A DNA stretch of 64,000 nucleotides from B69-G16 sp964501905 (lineage in GTDB: Archaea > Thermoproteota > Thermoprotei > Thermofilales > B69-G16), in contig CAZCTW010000003.1 of the NCBI GenBank assembly GCA_964501905.1, positions 62,001 through 126,000 on the forward strand. The letters run 5' to 3'. The notes beneath the pieces are model-generated. The model was not told the origin of the DNA and searched no databases. It saw only the letters and a program-made list of their open reading frames with translations. The position numbers and the translations under genes were made by a program. Positions 8,458-16,406 of this stretch are shown piece after piece (position 1 is the first letter of the stretch; every line of letters starts with the position of its first letter).

Positions 8458-9181
8458 ATTTTTCTTCCTCTAATAGATATACCCCGGGCCATATAAAATT
8501 CGGGGAAAGCTTAAGCCTGTTCCTTTCGACAATAGACATTACATTGCAGGAAAGTGAGTCAAGAGCTTTAGCATAATCCATATCAAAGAATGAAACTAAT
8601 AGCGACGCCAAACTTCTCGCGTCACGCATTTCAGCAGGCGAACAGGCCCCGCTCCCGAATACAAACTTAATTCTCTTCTTTAGTATAGTTTTTAGAGTTT
8701 TCTCATAGGATTGTAGCGTTCTTACTCTTTCTTGAAAGTTTTTAGCGTATATTAGCGGTTTAGCAGTGATTTCTATAGCCTTATCCTGCTCCAGTATCTG
8801 TTTAACATCTCCTTTAAATAGTGTGAATTTGTAATGAGGATCCACTCTGATAATGTCAATTCTACGGTCTCTACAGCCAAATGATATAATTTTTCTGGAA
8901 AACCCCTTTATCGATATTAGCTCTACTTTCTTCCTATATTTTTTTAAGTACTTTTTAATCAGTCCTATATCTGAAAATGTGACGTCAACTCGAGAGACTA
9001 ACTCTAGTCCCAATTTTTCGGCGTAATTTTTTACCTCAGGGATATTTTTGAAATTTTTTACGTGTATATTGAACCCTACGACTTTAAAGCCTAAAAAAGA
9101 CGCTGTGTTTAGCATGTTCTTAAATTCTTCCTTTGAGAAGGAACTAGGAGTTATTGTTATCTCGGCGAATCTACGTTTCAA
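8441..9181 (-). CDS. rnp3: RNase P protein component 3 (Rpp30)
   Basis: TIM-barrel-like Rpp30 subunit of RNase P, the binding partner of Pop5. The 246-residue chain contains the family features: an N-terminal strand RRFAEITITPSSF, a middle ISFGCRDRRIDIIRVDP, and the C-terminal FVFGSGACSPAEMRDARSLAS segment, which corresponds to the conserved S-x-A-x2-x-x-E-R-P-x-D region. It follows the COG1325 gene after 33 bases and overlaps rnp2. Codon use is like that of its neighbours. Confidence 0.92.
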   Translation of the reverse strand: MKRRFAEITITPSSFSKEEFKNMLNTASFLGFKVVGFNIHVKNFKNIPEVKNYAEKLGLELVSRVDVTFSDIGLIKKYLKKYRKKVELISIKGFSRKIISFGCRDRRIDIIRVDPHYKFTLFKGDVKQILEQDKAIEITAKPLIYAKNFQERVRTLQSYEKTLKTILKKRIKFVFGSGACSPAEMRDARSLASLLVSFFDMDYAKALDSLSCNVMSIVERNRLKLSPNFIWPGVYLLEEEKYEGKI

Positions 9182-9214
9182 TTTCTCACAAGTATGAAGG
9201 GATATCTCCCTTAA

Positions 9215-9679
9215 TTACTTTGACTTTAGGCCGAGAATTTCCAAGGCATACATAATACTATGTTTTCTGCGTATATGTGGCATAAACGATATTTTAACCT
9301 TTACAACATCATCGCCGTGAAGCAAGCGGATATTTCCTAGGTAAGCTTGTTGTTTATCAAACCTAAGGTAGAGGTTTGAGGAAGAATCCATCCTCAAATC
9401 CAAGGAGCCGATAATAGTTCTTTTATCTATTTCGTCAAGCTTAGAAAATATATACTCTACCGCCTTCTGGGCGCTCTCTCTATCTTTTAGGTCAACCCTT
9501 ATGATAGTTATCGGGTTTCTATAATGGCCCTCTAAGGGAATCTCTTTAACATTAACTTTTTTCCAAATTTCGCTAGGGATTAAGTTAAACATCGCCTTTT
9601 TTACTTTTTCACAATCTTCAGTTGCATGACAGAAGGATTCGAGATATAGAGCGGATATTATTTTCTCTTTTCTACTCAT
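9215..9679 (-). CDS. COG1325 family RNA-binding protein
   Basis: A 154-residue protein of the COG1325 (DUF54) family, predicted long ago from gene context to be an RNA-binding accessory factor of the exosome/RNase P superoperon. Recognisable segments are LESFCHATEDCEKVKKA at the N-terminus, the GHYRNPITII strand near residue 50, the helix with SKLDEIDKRTI, and the C-terminal DDVVKVKISF. There is no catalytic motif. The start overlaps the end of rpl15e by eight bases, placing it firmly in this transcript. The molecular activity remains inferred. Confidence 0.85.
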   Translation of the reverse strand: MSRKEKIISALYLESFCHATEDCEKVKKAMFNLIPSEIWKKVNVKEIPLEGHYRNPITIIRVDLKDRESAQKAVEYIFSKLDEIDKRTIIGSLDLRMDSSSNLYLRFDKQQAYLGNIRLLHGDDVVKVKISFMPHIRRKHSIMYALEILGLKSK

Positions 9680-10199
9680 TTTCCTTTTCTTTGACTGTTT
9701 TCTCCCTTTTCCTGAACGCTCTTTTCCTTTTTATTCGCTTGTAGAAGCCGCACACCCAGTTTCGCTCTGGATCGCTTTTCACGACAGGGTGATGTGGATC
9801 TATCATGACGACTTCATACCATTTATACATGCCGTCTTCCCCTACCCAGTAAGATCCCAGAACTGTCAAATTAGGATACTTGCGCTGCGCTCTCTCCTCG
9901 GCGATTAACTGGGCGCTTTTGTGAGGAGAATATCCGTAAACACCCATTCTTTTAGGTCTTCTACCCGACCTAGGTCTAGGCCTGTTGAGTCCGCCTTTTC
10001 TAACTCTAACTCTAACTACTATGAAACCCTGCTTCGCCTTATAGCCGAGAGCCCGTGCCCTATTTATACGAGTGGGTTTTTTCACCCTGACAATCGTCGG
10101 TTGTCTCCTCCAAAGTATTAGTCTCTTCTTGTAGACTTCTCTAAATTCTCCACTACTCGGTCTCTTCCATATTTTCGCCACGTACTTATAGTAGCCCAT
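9672..10199 (-). CDS. rpl15e: Large subunit ribosomal protein L15e
   Basis: Basic protein of the archaeal/eukaryotic large ribosomal subunit. The start MGYYKYVAKIWKRPSSGE, the RINRARALGYKAKQGFIVVRVRVRKG block and the RPRSGRRPKRMGVYGYSP block are diagnostic. The frame is open to ATG at 10208 as well, and a TATA-like element at 10231-10239 would put the transcript start near 10208, so either ATG is possible. This is the first gene of the minus-strand exosome/RNase P cluster and is divergent from rps6e. Confidence 0.96.
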   Translation of the reverse strand: MGYYKYVAKIWKRPSSGEFREVYKKRLILWRRQPTIVRVKKPTRINRARALGYKAKQGFIVVRVRVRKGGLNRPRPRSGRRPKRMGVYGYSPHKSAQLIAEERAQRKYPNLTVLGSYWVGEDGMYKWYEVVMIDPHHPVVKSDPERNWVCGFYKRIKRKRAFRKREKTVKEKENE

Positions 10200-10226
10200 G
10201 TCTTGCCCCATCTCTTCCAAAAGCAC

Positions 10227-10310
10227 AGAATATTTAAAGTTAGCGCAAAGTCGATAGCAGTAATATTAAATACTCGTTTATTAATTGTTGAGTGGCAGAG
10301 AGGTGTTCAG
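10227..10310. promoter_or_regulatory. Divergent promoter region between rpl15e and rps6e
   Basis: On the minus strand CTTTAAATA at 10231-10239 is a good TATA box for rpl15e, placing transcription almost at the start codon. On the plus strand ATATTAAAT near 10263-10271 would serve rps6e, followed by an AGAGGTG ribosome site at 10299-10305. Both are read from sequence only. Confidence 0.55.
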
Positions 10311-10673
10311 ATGCCCGAGTTCAAGGTAGTAGTATCTGACCCTAAGACAGGGAGAGCTGAAACTGTAGAAGTAAAGGGAGATATGGCGCTGCGGCTGATA
10401 GGCCGTAAAATAGGCGACGTTATAGACGGAGCTATAATAGGGAAGCCTGGACTAAAGCTAAGGATAACTGGAGGTTCGGGAAAAGCAGGAGAGCCCATGT
10501 TGCCGTTTCTCCCCGGCGGCGTTAAAAGAAGGCTCCTTCTTTCCAATCCTCCAGGATTTCACCCTAAGAAGAAAGGCATGAGAAAACGTAAATTGGTAAG
10601 AGGCAATACAATTACAGATGAGATAGTTCAAATAAATATGGTGATAGAGTATCCCGAAGAAGGTCAACAATAA
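10311..10673 (+). CDS. rps6e: Small subunit ribosomal protein S6e
   Basis: Small-subunit ribosomal protein, 120 residues. The start MPEFKVVVSDPKTGRAETVE and the G-x-GKAGEPMLPFLPGGVKRRLLLS segment match the archaeal S6e core, which lacks the phosphorylated C-terminal tail of eukaryotic S6. The frame is open further upstream to 10203, but ATG at 10311 has a clear AGAGGTG ribosome site and matches the family N-terminus. It is followed 21 bases later by the aIF2-gamma gene, a common archaeal pairing. Confidence 0.95.
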   Translation: MPEFKVVVSDPKTGRAETVEVKGDMALRLIGRKIGDVIDGAIIGKPGLKLRITGGSGKAGEPMLPFLPGGVKRRLLLSNPPGFHPKKKGMRKRKLVRGNTITDEIVQINMVIEYPEEGQQ

Positions 10674-10694
10674 TGTAGAGAGAGGTGTCGCTGT

Positions 10695-11945
10695 TTGAAA
10701 ATCATGCAGCCTCTCATTAACATCGGAACAGCAGGGCATGTAGACCATGGAAAGACGACGCTGGTAGAAGCGCTCACGGGCATATGGGCTGCTAGGCATT
10801 CCGAAGAGCTTAAGCGAGGAATAACTCTAAAACTAGGCTACGCCGACACGGCCATATACAAGTGCCCCAACTGCCCTCCTCCACAAGCTTATTACACTGA
10901 GAATACCGCACCCAAAAACTTGACTTGTAAATACTGCGGCAGCAAGCTGGAATACTTAAGGCGTGTATCTTTCGTAGACGTGCCGGGCCATGAAATGTTA
11001 ATGGCGGTTATGCTAGCGGGTGCAGCGCTAATGGATGGAGTAATATTTGTCATCGATGCCTCTCAACCCTGCCCTCAACCCCAGACAAGAGAACATTTTA
11101 TGGCTTTAACGATCATCGGGGCTAGGAAGATTATATTTGTTCAGAATAAGATAGATATAGTCTCTAAAGAGGAAGCGAGGAAGAACTACGAGCAGATCCT
11201 AAAGTTTATAGAGGGTACTTGGGCGGAAGGAGCTCCGATTATACCTTCATCAGCTCTACATGGAGTAAACTTAGATGTAATCATTTGGGCTATGGAAGAG
11301 CTTATGCCGAACCCGCAGCGAGATCCTGCTAAGCCCCCCTTAATGCTAGTGGCTAGATCCTTTGACGTCAATCTTCCTGGAACTCCCGTTGAAAAGTTAA
11401 AAGGAGGCGTTCTCGGCGGAACCATTATGCAGGGGAAATTTAGAGTTGGCGACGAAATTGAGATAAGACCTGGAGTAAGAATAGAGGAGAGGGGAAAGGT
11501 CGTATACGAGCCTCTCTATACTGAGATTGTAAGCTTAAGATCTGGAAGATTCGAATTGGAAGAAGCTTATCCAGGCGGTTTAATCGGCGTTGGGACAAAG
11601 CTCGATCCTAGCCTGACAAAATCCGATAATCTTATAGGTAATGTGGCTGGGAAACCGGGTACTCTACCACCCGTTAGGGATGAAATTAGCTTAGAGGTGC
11701 ATCTTTTAGAAAGAGTCGTCGGTATGAGGGAAATGAAGAGGGTAGAGCCTATTAGAAAAGGCGAGGCTTTAGTGGTAAATGTCGGGACAGCAGTCTCGAT
11801 AGGCGTGGTTACACATGTAGGAAAAGAGGAAGCTGATATAAAGCTGAGAATACCCGTAGCGGCTTTCGACGGGGCTAGAGTAGCTATCAGTAGACAGATA
11901 GAAGGTAGATGGAGACTTATAGGCTACGGCTTTATTAAATCCTGA
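10695..11945 (+). CDS. eif2g: Translation initiation factor aIF2 gamma subunit
   Basis: GTPase subunit of the archaeal initiation factor 2, which brings Met-tRNAi to the small ribosomal subunit. G1 is GHVDHGKTT near residue 15, G3 is VDVPGHE near residue 93 and G4 is NKID near residue 152. A zinc knuckle with two CxxC-like pairs (CPNC, CKYC) lies at about residues 55-82, as in eIF2-gamma and unlike EF-Tu/EF1A. Length 416 is typical. The TTG start has a GAGGTG ribosome site 10 bases upstream. It forms an operon with rps6e. Confidence 0.97.
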   Translation: MKIMQPLINIGTAGHVDHGKTTLVEALTGIWAARHSEELKRGITLKLGYADTAIYKCPNCPPPQAYYTENTAPKNLTCKYCGSKLEYLRRVSFVDVPGHEMLMAVMLAGAALMDGVIFVIDASQPCPQPQTREHFMALTIIGARKIIFVQNKIDIVSKEEARKNYEQILKFIEGTWAEGAPIIPSSALHGVNLDVIIWAMEELMPNPQRDPAKPPLMLVARSFDVNLPGTPVEKLKGGVLGGTIMQGKFRVGDEIEIRPGVRIEERGKVVYEPLYTEIVSLRSGRFELEEAYPGGLIGVGTKLDPSLTKSDNLIGNVAGKPGTLPPVRDEISLEVHLLERVVGMREMKRVEPIRKGEALVVNVGTAVSIGVVTHVGKEEADIKLRIPVAAFDGARVAISRQIEGRWRLIGYGFIKS

Positions 11946-11950
11946 ACTAG

Positions 11951-12181
11951 CTAAACGCCGATTAGTGTTTCAGTTCTAACGATGCCTTCTATCTTCCTAA
12001 TAGTTGTGACTAGTTTATCCAATTCTGTCATGCTTTTTACTTCAATTTTTACAACTATATCCCATGTACCGTAAGTTATCGTAACTTCTTGCACCCCTTC
12101 AAGTTTAGATAATTTCTCAGCTACGTCATATTCACGTCCCGTTCTCGCAACTGCAAGTATATAGGCTGTTATTTCACGCAT
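11951..12181 (-). CDS. Stand-alone Lrp/AsnC ligand-binding (RAM) domain protein
   Basis: A small protein of about 76 residues consisting only of the effector-binding RAM domain of Lrp/AsnC regulators, with no helix-turn-helix. Segments TAYILAVARTGREYDVAEKL, GVQEVTITYGTWDIVVKIE and GIVRTETLIG match the beta-alpha-beta-beta-alpha-beta fold. Such stand-alone domains may bind amino acids or act as partners for full-length regulators. ATG at 12181 has an AGGTG ribosome site just upstream, so it is preferred over ATG at 12196. It converges on aIF2-gamma with a five-base gap. Confidence 0.88.
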   Translation of the reverse strand: MREITAYILAVARTGREYDVAEKLSKLEGVQEVTITYGTWDIVVKIEVKSMTELDKLVTTIRKIEGIVRTETLIGV

Positions 12182-12384
12182 GTAAACACCTATCATATAG
12201 CTTGAGAGTTTTTCAATTAGTTAAAGGGACGGGAATATAAGTATTTCTTCTCTAATACTGGGCGTGTCTTTAAATAATTACTTCCTCTGTTGTAAGATTT
12301 AAATTTCTCAAGTAAGAGTAAATAAAGATTACATTTATTACGTGCTTCTTCTCTTCTCTTACAGTACTATATTTGGGGGTTACA

Positions 12385-13134
12385 TTGAGCACAGTCTGCC
12401 CCGCGTTATACCGAGATAAAGAAGGAAGATTTATCTGCAGCTATGCGCAACAAGAAGTAGATCCAGTTTTTATGCCATGTTTGTCAAATTATGCTGAATG
12501 TCCGATATTTTCGGCGGCATCACGAGCTGAGATAGAAGAGGCGGAAAAACCGGAACTGCGCATAGAAGAAGTTACAGAGGTAGTTGAAAAGCCGAAAATT
12601 GAAAAAATCGAAGAAGAAAGAGAGGAGAAAGAGCTTGTTGATAAATTTGAGGAAATCTTAAAAGAGATAGATGAAATAGATTCTCGCTGGGTAGCTTACG
12701 AATCTTCGGCAAATAGGCTTTTAAAAACCTGGGATAATCTACGCAACGAAGCACTTAGAGCTCTAGCTAGCATAGATTCCACTCTGCAGACTTACACGGA
12801 AGAGCTCAAAGAAATCGAGTTTAAACACGAAATGGGATTGCTAGATGAAGAAAGCTTCCATGATATCAAGGAAAAGCTTGAAAGCGGGCTGAGGAAATAC
12901 GAGGATATTAGAGTGCGAATCATCGAATACCTAGACACTATAGAGGATCGCGTGGCTCAGCACTATCAAAGGCTTAAGATAACCTCGGCGAAGCCGGATA
13001 TTGGTAAATTGAAAATAAGCCTTATGAAGCTAGAGGAAATGCATGCTCAAGGTAAAATTGATAAGAATACGTATGAAAAGATAAAAAGCGAAATTGAATG
13101 TGAGATAAAGAGGTTAGAAAAGTTGGCGAGTTGA
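12385..13134 (+). CDS. Cys-motif and coiled-coil protein with C-terminal SHOCT-like segment
   Basis: A 249-residue protein of unknown function. The N-terminus has spaced cysteines (CPALY, FICSY, PCLSNY, CPIF) that could bind an Fe-S cluster or zinc. A Glu/Lys-rich linker follows, then long amphipathic helices predicted to coil (about residues 75-190), and a C-terminal segment KLEEMHAQGKIDKNTYEKIK resembling the short SHOCT oligomerisation motif. TTG at 12385 has a GGGGGT ribosome site; an in-frame TTG at 12373 is also open. It overlaps the next coiled-coil gene by four bases, so the two products are probably partners. Confidence 0.75.
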   Translation: MSTVCPALYRDKEGRFICSYAQQEVDPVFMPCLSNYAECPIFSAASRAEIEEAEKPELRIEEVTEVVEKPKIEKIEEEREEKELVDKFEEILKEIDEIDSRWVAYESSANRLLKTWDNLRNEALRALASIDSTLQTYTEELKEIEFKHEMGLLDEESFHDIKEKLESGLRKYEDIRVRIIEYLDTIEDRVAQHYQRLKITSAKPDIGKLKISLMKLEEMHAQGKIDKNTYEKIKSEIECEIKRLEKLAS

Positions 13135-13664
13135 AGCCTATGGTGGAATTTATGGATAGATTATTGGGCGAAGATAGAAGAATTTATGAAGAGTATAGTG
13201 TCTTATTCTCGAGATTAGACGAGTTATGGGAAGAATATGAGAGAAATAGCTTTGATGTTTTACATCGATGGGAAAAAGATAAAGTAATTCTCTTAGAGAA
13301 GATCTCCAAGCTATCTGGTCTAATAAAGCGGTTAAATGAGGAGATTAACGAGCTTAAAATTAAGGTTGATGTGGGCCTTATATCTGAAGAGGAGGCTGAG
13401 CGAAGTCTTGAAGAACTAAAAAATGCCGTTGATGAAGTGAGTGCCAAGCTAGAGGTTTTAGAGCGTGCCTACAACGAGCTCGTTAAGAGAGCGGAAATTC
13501 ACAAGAAAAGAGTATTACCAGCTAAAGTTAAGATTCCTAGAGATGAGTTGGAGAGGAAATTGAGCGAGTTAGAGGAGCGGTTCGCAAGAGGAGAGATAAG
13601 CGAAACCATGTATAGGAGACTTAAAAGCGAACTTACCGAATTACTCAGGCTTGCTTCTGGGTAG
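13131..13664 (+). CDS. Coiled-coil protein with SHOCT-like C-terminus
   Basis: A 177-residue protein, almost entirely helical and charged, with heptad-like spacing from about residue 15 to 125. Two short segments repeat the pattern seen in the upstream gene: IKVDVGLISEEEAERSLEEL and ELEERFARGEISETMYRRLK, both of the form (acidic)-x-G-x-I-x-x-(E/D)-x-(Y/A). This suggests the two adjacent proteins share ancestry and form a complex. The TTG start overlaps the upstream stop. The 3' end overlaps the convergent gene at 13645-13983 by 20 bases. Function unknown. Confidence 0.72.
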   Translation: MKPMVEFMDRLLGEDRRIYEEYSVLFSRLDELWEEYERNSFDVLHRWEKDKVILLEKISKLSGLIKRLNEEINELKIKVDVGLISEEEAERSLEELKNAVDEVSAKLEVLERAYNELVKRAEIHKKRVLPAKVKIPRDELERKLSELEERFARGEISETMYRRLKSELTELLRLASG

Positions 13665-13983
13665 ATATCCTCCGTTTAGAAAGCGTCGAGAAGCTAGCTA
13701 TATAATGTCTCTTTACTCCTTCGAATTTCTTCAATCTTTCTAATTGTTTTAGGAATTTCTCCTTGCTAATTTTTCGAGAAGATATCAATCTTATTCTACC
13801 TCTCTCCTTTTTGATCTTAAGGTCTTCCAGTTTAGAGTGTCCGTATAGGACTGCTATCTTTGTTAAACCAGTAACTACTCTCTTAAAGTGGGTTTTACAC
13901 AGTAGATACTGTCTTCCGTTGAAGATTACTATATAGGAGGCTCTATTTTCGCAATTAACGTAGTTGCAGGAATGTTCGCTCAT
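13645..13983 (-). CDS. Small zinc-finger-like hypothetical protein
   Basis: A 112-residue protein with an N-terminal Cys/His cluster: C6 and C11 (HSCNYVNCENRA) and C29/H32 (LLCKTHFKR), spaced like a short treble-clef or B-box-like zinc site. The rest is basic with a K/R-rich C-terminus, which would suit nucleic acid binding. I do not recognise a family. It is divergent from the adenosine-specific kinase-like gene, with A/T-rich promoter-like bases between, and converges with the coiled-coil gene, overlapping by 20 bases. Confidence 0.68.
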   Translation of the reverse strand: MSEHSCNYVNCENRASYIVIFNGRQYLLCKTHFKRVVTGLTKIAVLYGHSKLEDLKIKKERGRIRLISSRKISKEKFLKQLERLKKFEGVKRHYIASFSTLSKRRISTQKQA

Positions 13984-14075
13984 TCAGCTCACCTTATGTT
14001 ATCTCCTATTTAAAAGCTTATACGCTATTATAAACTTTATAATAGTTCAGCTACTACTTTTATTGGTGGGGGTCG

Positions 14076-14564
14076 TTGCAGGTGAAGATAGAAGCAGTTC
14101 AATTGGAATTACCTAAAGATGCCAATATAATAATAGGGATATCGCATTTTATCAAAACAGTAGAAGATCTCTATGAGACTTTAGTAACTCACGTGCCCGG
14201 AGTAAAGTTTGGAATAGCTTTCTGTGAAGCTTCCGGGGATAGATTGATAAGATATGAGGGAAACGACGAAGAGCTCGTAAAAATAGCCATAGAAAACGCT
14301 AAAAGGATAAGAGCGGGGCATTCTTTTGTAATTTTAATCAGGAACGCCTGGCCCATAAACGTTGTAAACGCCATAAAACACGTTCAAGAGGTCTTAACTC
14401 TTCTATGCGCGACGGCGAACCCTGTACAGGCAATAGTTGCAGAGACTGACCAAGGCAGAGCTATAATCGGCGTAGTGGATGGATTCAAGCCCTTAGGAAT
14501 CGAGAATGAGGAGAAGCGCAAAGAGCGTATGGAATTTCTCAGAAAAATAGGCTATAAAAAGTAG
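14076..14564 (+). CDS. COG1839 (DUF355) family adenosine-specific kinase-like protein
   Basis: A 162-residue protein of the COG1839 family, named for a structure annotated as an adenosine-specific kinase; the in vivo role is unclear. The conserved patterns are IIGISHFIKTVEDLYE near residue 20, VKFGIAFCEASGDRLIR near residue 45, and the C-terminal AIIGVVDGFKPLGIE. TTG at 14076 follows a GGTGGGGG ribosome site; GTG at 14082 is the alternative. It is the first gene of a run with Pth2, TruD and possibly TmcA. Confidence 0.85.
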   Translation: MQVKIEAVQLELPKDANIIIGISHFIKTVEDLYETLVTHVPGVKFGIAFCEASGDRLIRYEGNDEELVKIAIENAKRIRAGHSFVILIRNAWPINVVNAIKHVQEVLTLLCATANPVQAIVAETDQGRAIIGVVDGFKPLGIENEEKRKERMEFLRKIGYKK

Positions 14565-14573
14565 GGTGTCTTC

Positions 14574-14942
14574 TTGTCTAATTTTTTTTCTTTTAAACAA
14601 TCTATTGTCGTCAGGGACGATATTAAAATGAGCAGGGGGAAAATCGCGGCGCAAGTTGCTCACGCTGCAGTTTCGGCTGCTGAGCTAGCTCGCAAAGAGT
14701 TCCCAGAGTGGTTTAAAAAATGGTTTAACGAAGGTCAAAAAAAGGTAGTTCTGAGAGCTTCATCGGAAGAGGAGCTGCTTAACCTTTACCAAATGGCAAA
14801 AGAAAAGGGATTACCGACTGTGGTCATAAGAGATATGGGTTTAACTGAGATTCCTCCCGGAACTGTAACCGCTATAGCCGTGGGGCCTGCTCCGGAGGAG
14901 CTAGTAGATAAGATTACGGGGCACCTTAGCCTGTTAAAATAG
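14574..14942 (+). CDS. pth: Peptidyl-tRNA hydrolase, Pth2 type
   Basis: Recycles peptidyl-tRNA that drops off ribosomes by cleaving the ester bond. The 122-residue sequence has the Pth2 hallmarks MSRGKIAAQVAHAAVSAAE near residue 20, with its catalytic Lys/Asp neighbourhood, KKVVLRASSEEEL near residue 55 and VIRDMGLTEIPPGTVTAIAVGPAP near residue 85. TTG is the start. It lies nine bases after the COG1839 gene and nine before truD, forming one transcription unit for tRNA-related functions. Confidence 0.96.
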   Translation: MSNFFSFKQSIVVRDDIKMSRGKIAAQVAHAAVSAAELARKEFPEWFKKWFNEGQKKVVLRASSEEELLNLYQMAKEKGLPTVVIRDMGLTEIPPGTVTAIAVGPAPEELVDKITGHLSLLK

Positions 14943-14950
14943 GGCTTCAT

Positions 14951-16327
14951 ATGCGTCTCTCTAAGGCCGCTTTAGATAAGTTGTTAGGGCTAGAGGTCTA
15001 TATAACCTCTACAGAGGGCATAGGGGGCGAAATAAAATATTCTATTGAGGATTTCTTGGTTGAGGAGATATCAGAGGATGGAACTATATGCTCGATAACC
15101 GGCGAGTCAAAAGTAATTGAGGGTAGCGGAGATTATACGTGGTTTATACTGGTTAAAAGAGGTCTAGATACCCTATCGGCGATAAGGAAGGTGGCGAGGT
15201 ACTTTAAAATCAGCAGTAAGCGTTTCACGGCCGCGGGTCTAAAGGATTCACGCGCTGTAACAGCCCAATTCGTGTGCGTAGATGGGCTTTCACCTGAAGA
15301 GTTGTTATCTTTTAAAGACGAGCGCGGAAAAGTCAGGATACTCGTAGCCTTTAGGAGACCTTTTAAGCTCATGCCGGGGATGCTTTACGGAAATCGCTTC
15401 AACGTAATTATAAGAAATATAGATCTTACAGTCGACGAGATCGAGAAACGCGTCGACAGAATCTTAAGCGAAGTAGAGGAGAAGGGGGGCGTTCCGGCTT
15501 ATTATGGCTATCAGAGATTCGGAACCATAAGACCGATAACGCACGTCGTCGGGCGGCACGTCGTAAAGAGAGATTTTAAAAAAGCCATACTGACGCTACT
15601 CACAGAGATTTTCCCTCATGAATCTGAGAGGGCTAAAGAAGCCAGAGAGTATTTGAAAAACACCATGGATTTTAAAGGAGCATTGGAGTTGTTCCCTAGA
15701 ACCCTGCATCACGAAAGAGCTATTTTATATTACCTAGCGAAACACCCCGACGATTTCTTTGGCGCTTTCCGAACATTACCTTTGACGATAAGGAGGCTTT
15801 TCATAGGAGCCTTCCAAGCATACCTATTTAATAGGGTTCTGAGCGAGCGGATTAAGAGAGAATTGCCTTTACATAAGGCAGTTGTAGGAGATATAGTGGC
15901 TGTGCTTTCACGCAGAGACTTTAGCATACGCATTAAGGGTATTTTCCGCGCGAATAGCTTGAATGTCGATAAATTAAATGAATTCATAGAGAGGGGGGCA
16001 GCGGCACTAGTGTTAAATGTCTTCGGATACAATACGGTGTTGTGCGAGGGGATACCGGGAGAGATAGAGCGAGAAGTGTTACGTGAGGAGGGTATTTCAA
16101 TTAAAGAATTCCGTATAAAGCATATGCCGGAAATATCTTCACGAGGAACTTTTAGAGTGGCAGCTTTCCATCCCGAAGATGTTAAAATTCACGGCATAGA
16201 AAAAGACGAAGTTTTTCCGCAAAAGCATAGGCTACATCTAGAATTCACGCTAAAAAAGGGTCTATACGCTACTACGTTCTTGAGAGAATTGATGAAGCCA
16301 TCTGATGTCTACAAAGCCGGTTTTTAG
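14951..16327 (+). CDS. truD: tRNA pseudouridine synthase TruD
   Basis: Forms pseudouridine in tRNA (position 13 in bacteria; archaeal TruD/Pus7 may also modify other positions). The 458-residue chain has the N-terminal FLVEEI segment, the catalytic aspartate in FTAAGLKDSRAVTAQ near residue 97, GNRFNVIIRNI, the GVPAYYGYQRFG motif near residue 180, and the large TRUD insertion domain typical of archaeal and eukaryotic members. It is the third gene of the Pth2-TruD unit. Confidence 0.95.
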   Translation: MRLSKAALDKLLGLEVYITSTEGIGGEIKYSIEDFLVEEISEDGTICSITGESKVIEGSGDYTWFILVKRGLDTLSAIRKVARYFKISSKRFTAAGLKDSRAVTAQFVCVDGLSPEELLSFKDERGKVRILVAFRRPFKLMPGMLYGNRFNVIIRNIDLTVDEIEKRVDRILSEVEEKGGVPAYYGYQRFGTIRPITHVVGRHVVKRDFKKAILTLLTEIFPHESERAKEAREYLKNTMDFKGALELFPRTLHHERAILYYLAKHPDDFFGAFRTLPLTIRRLFIGAFQAYLFNRVLSERIKRELPLHKAVVGDIVAVLSRRDFSIRIKGIFRANSLNVDKLNEFIERGAAALVLNVFGYNTVLCEGIPGEIEREVLREEGISIKEFRIKHMPEISSRGTFRVAAFHPEDVKIHGIEKDEVFPQKHRLHLEFTLKKGLYATTFLRELMKPSDVYKAGF

Positions 16328-16406
16328 GGTTCATTCAGCTTTAATATTTTAAAACGCGATTTTATATAGCAGTTTAAGATAGCCAACTCGCAAAAGGTGC
16401 TATAGA

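Noticed and set aside
13645..13664. 20-base convergent overlap as a sign of a wrong gene end
   Set aside because: Short convergent overlaps occur repeatedly in this window (valS/UbiA, mat/DUF460, HAD/nucS), so it fits a compact genome.
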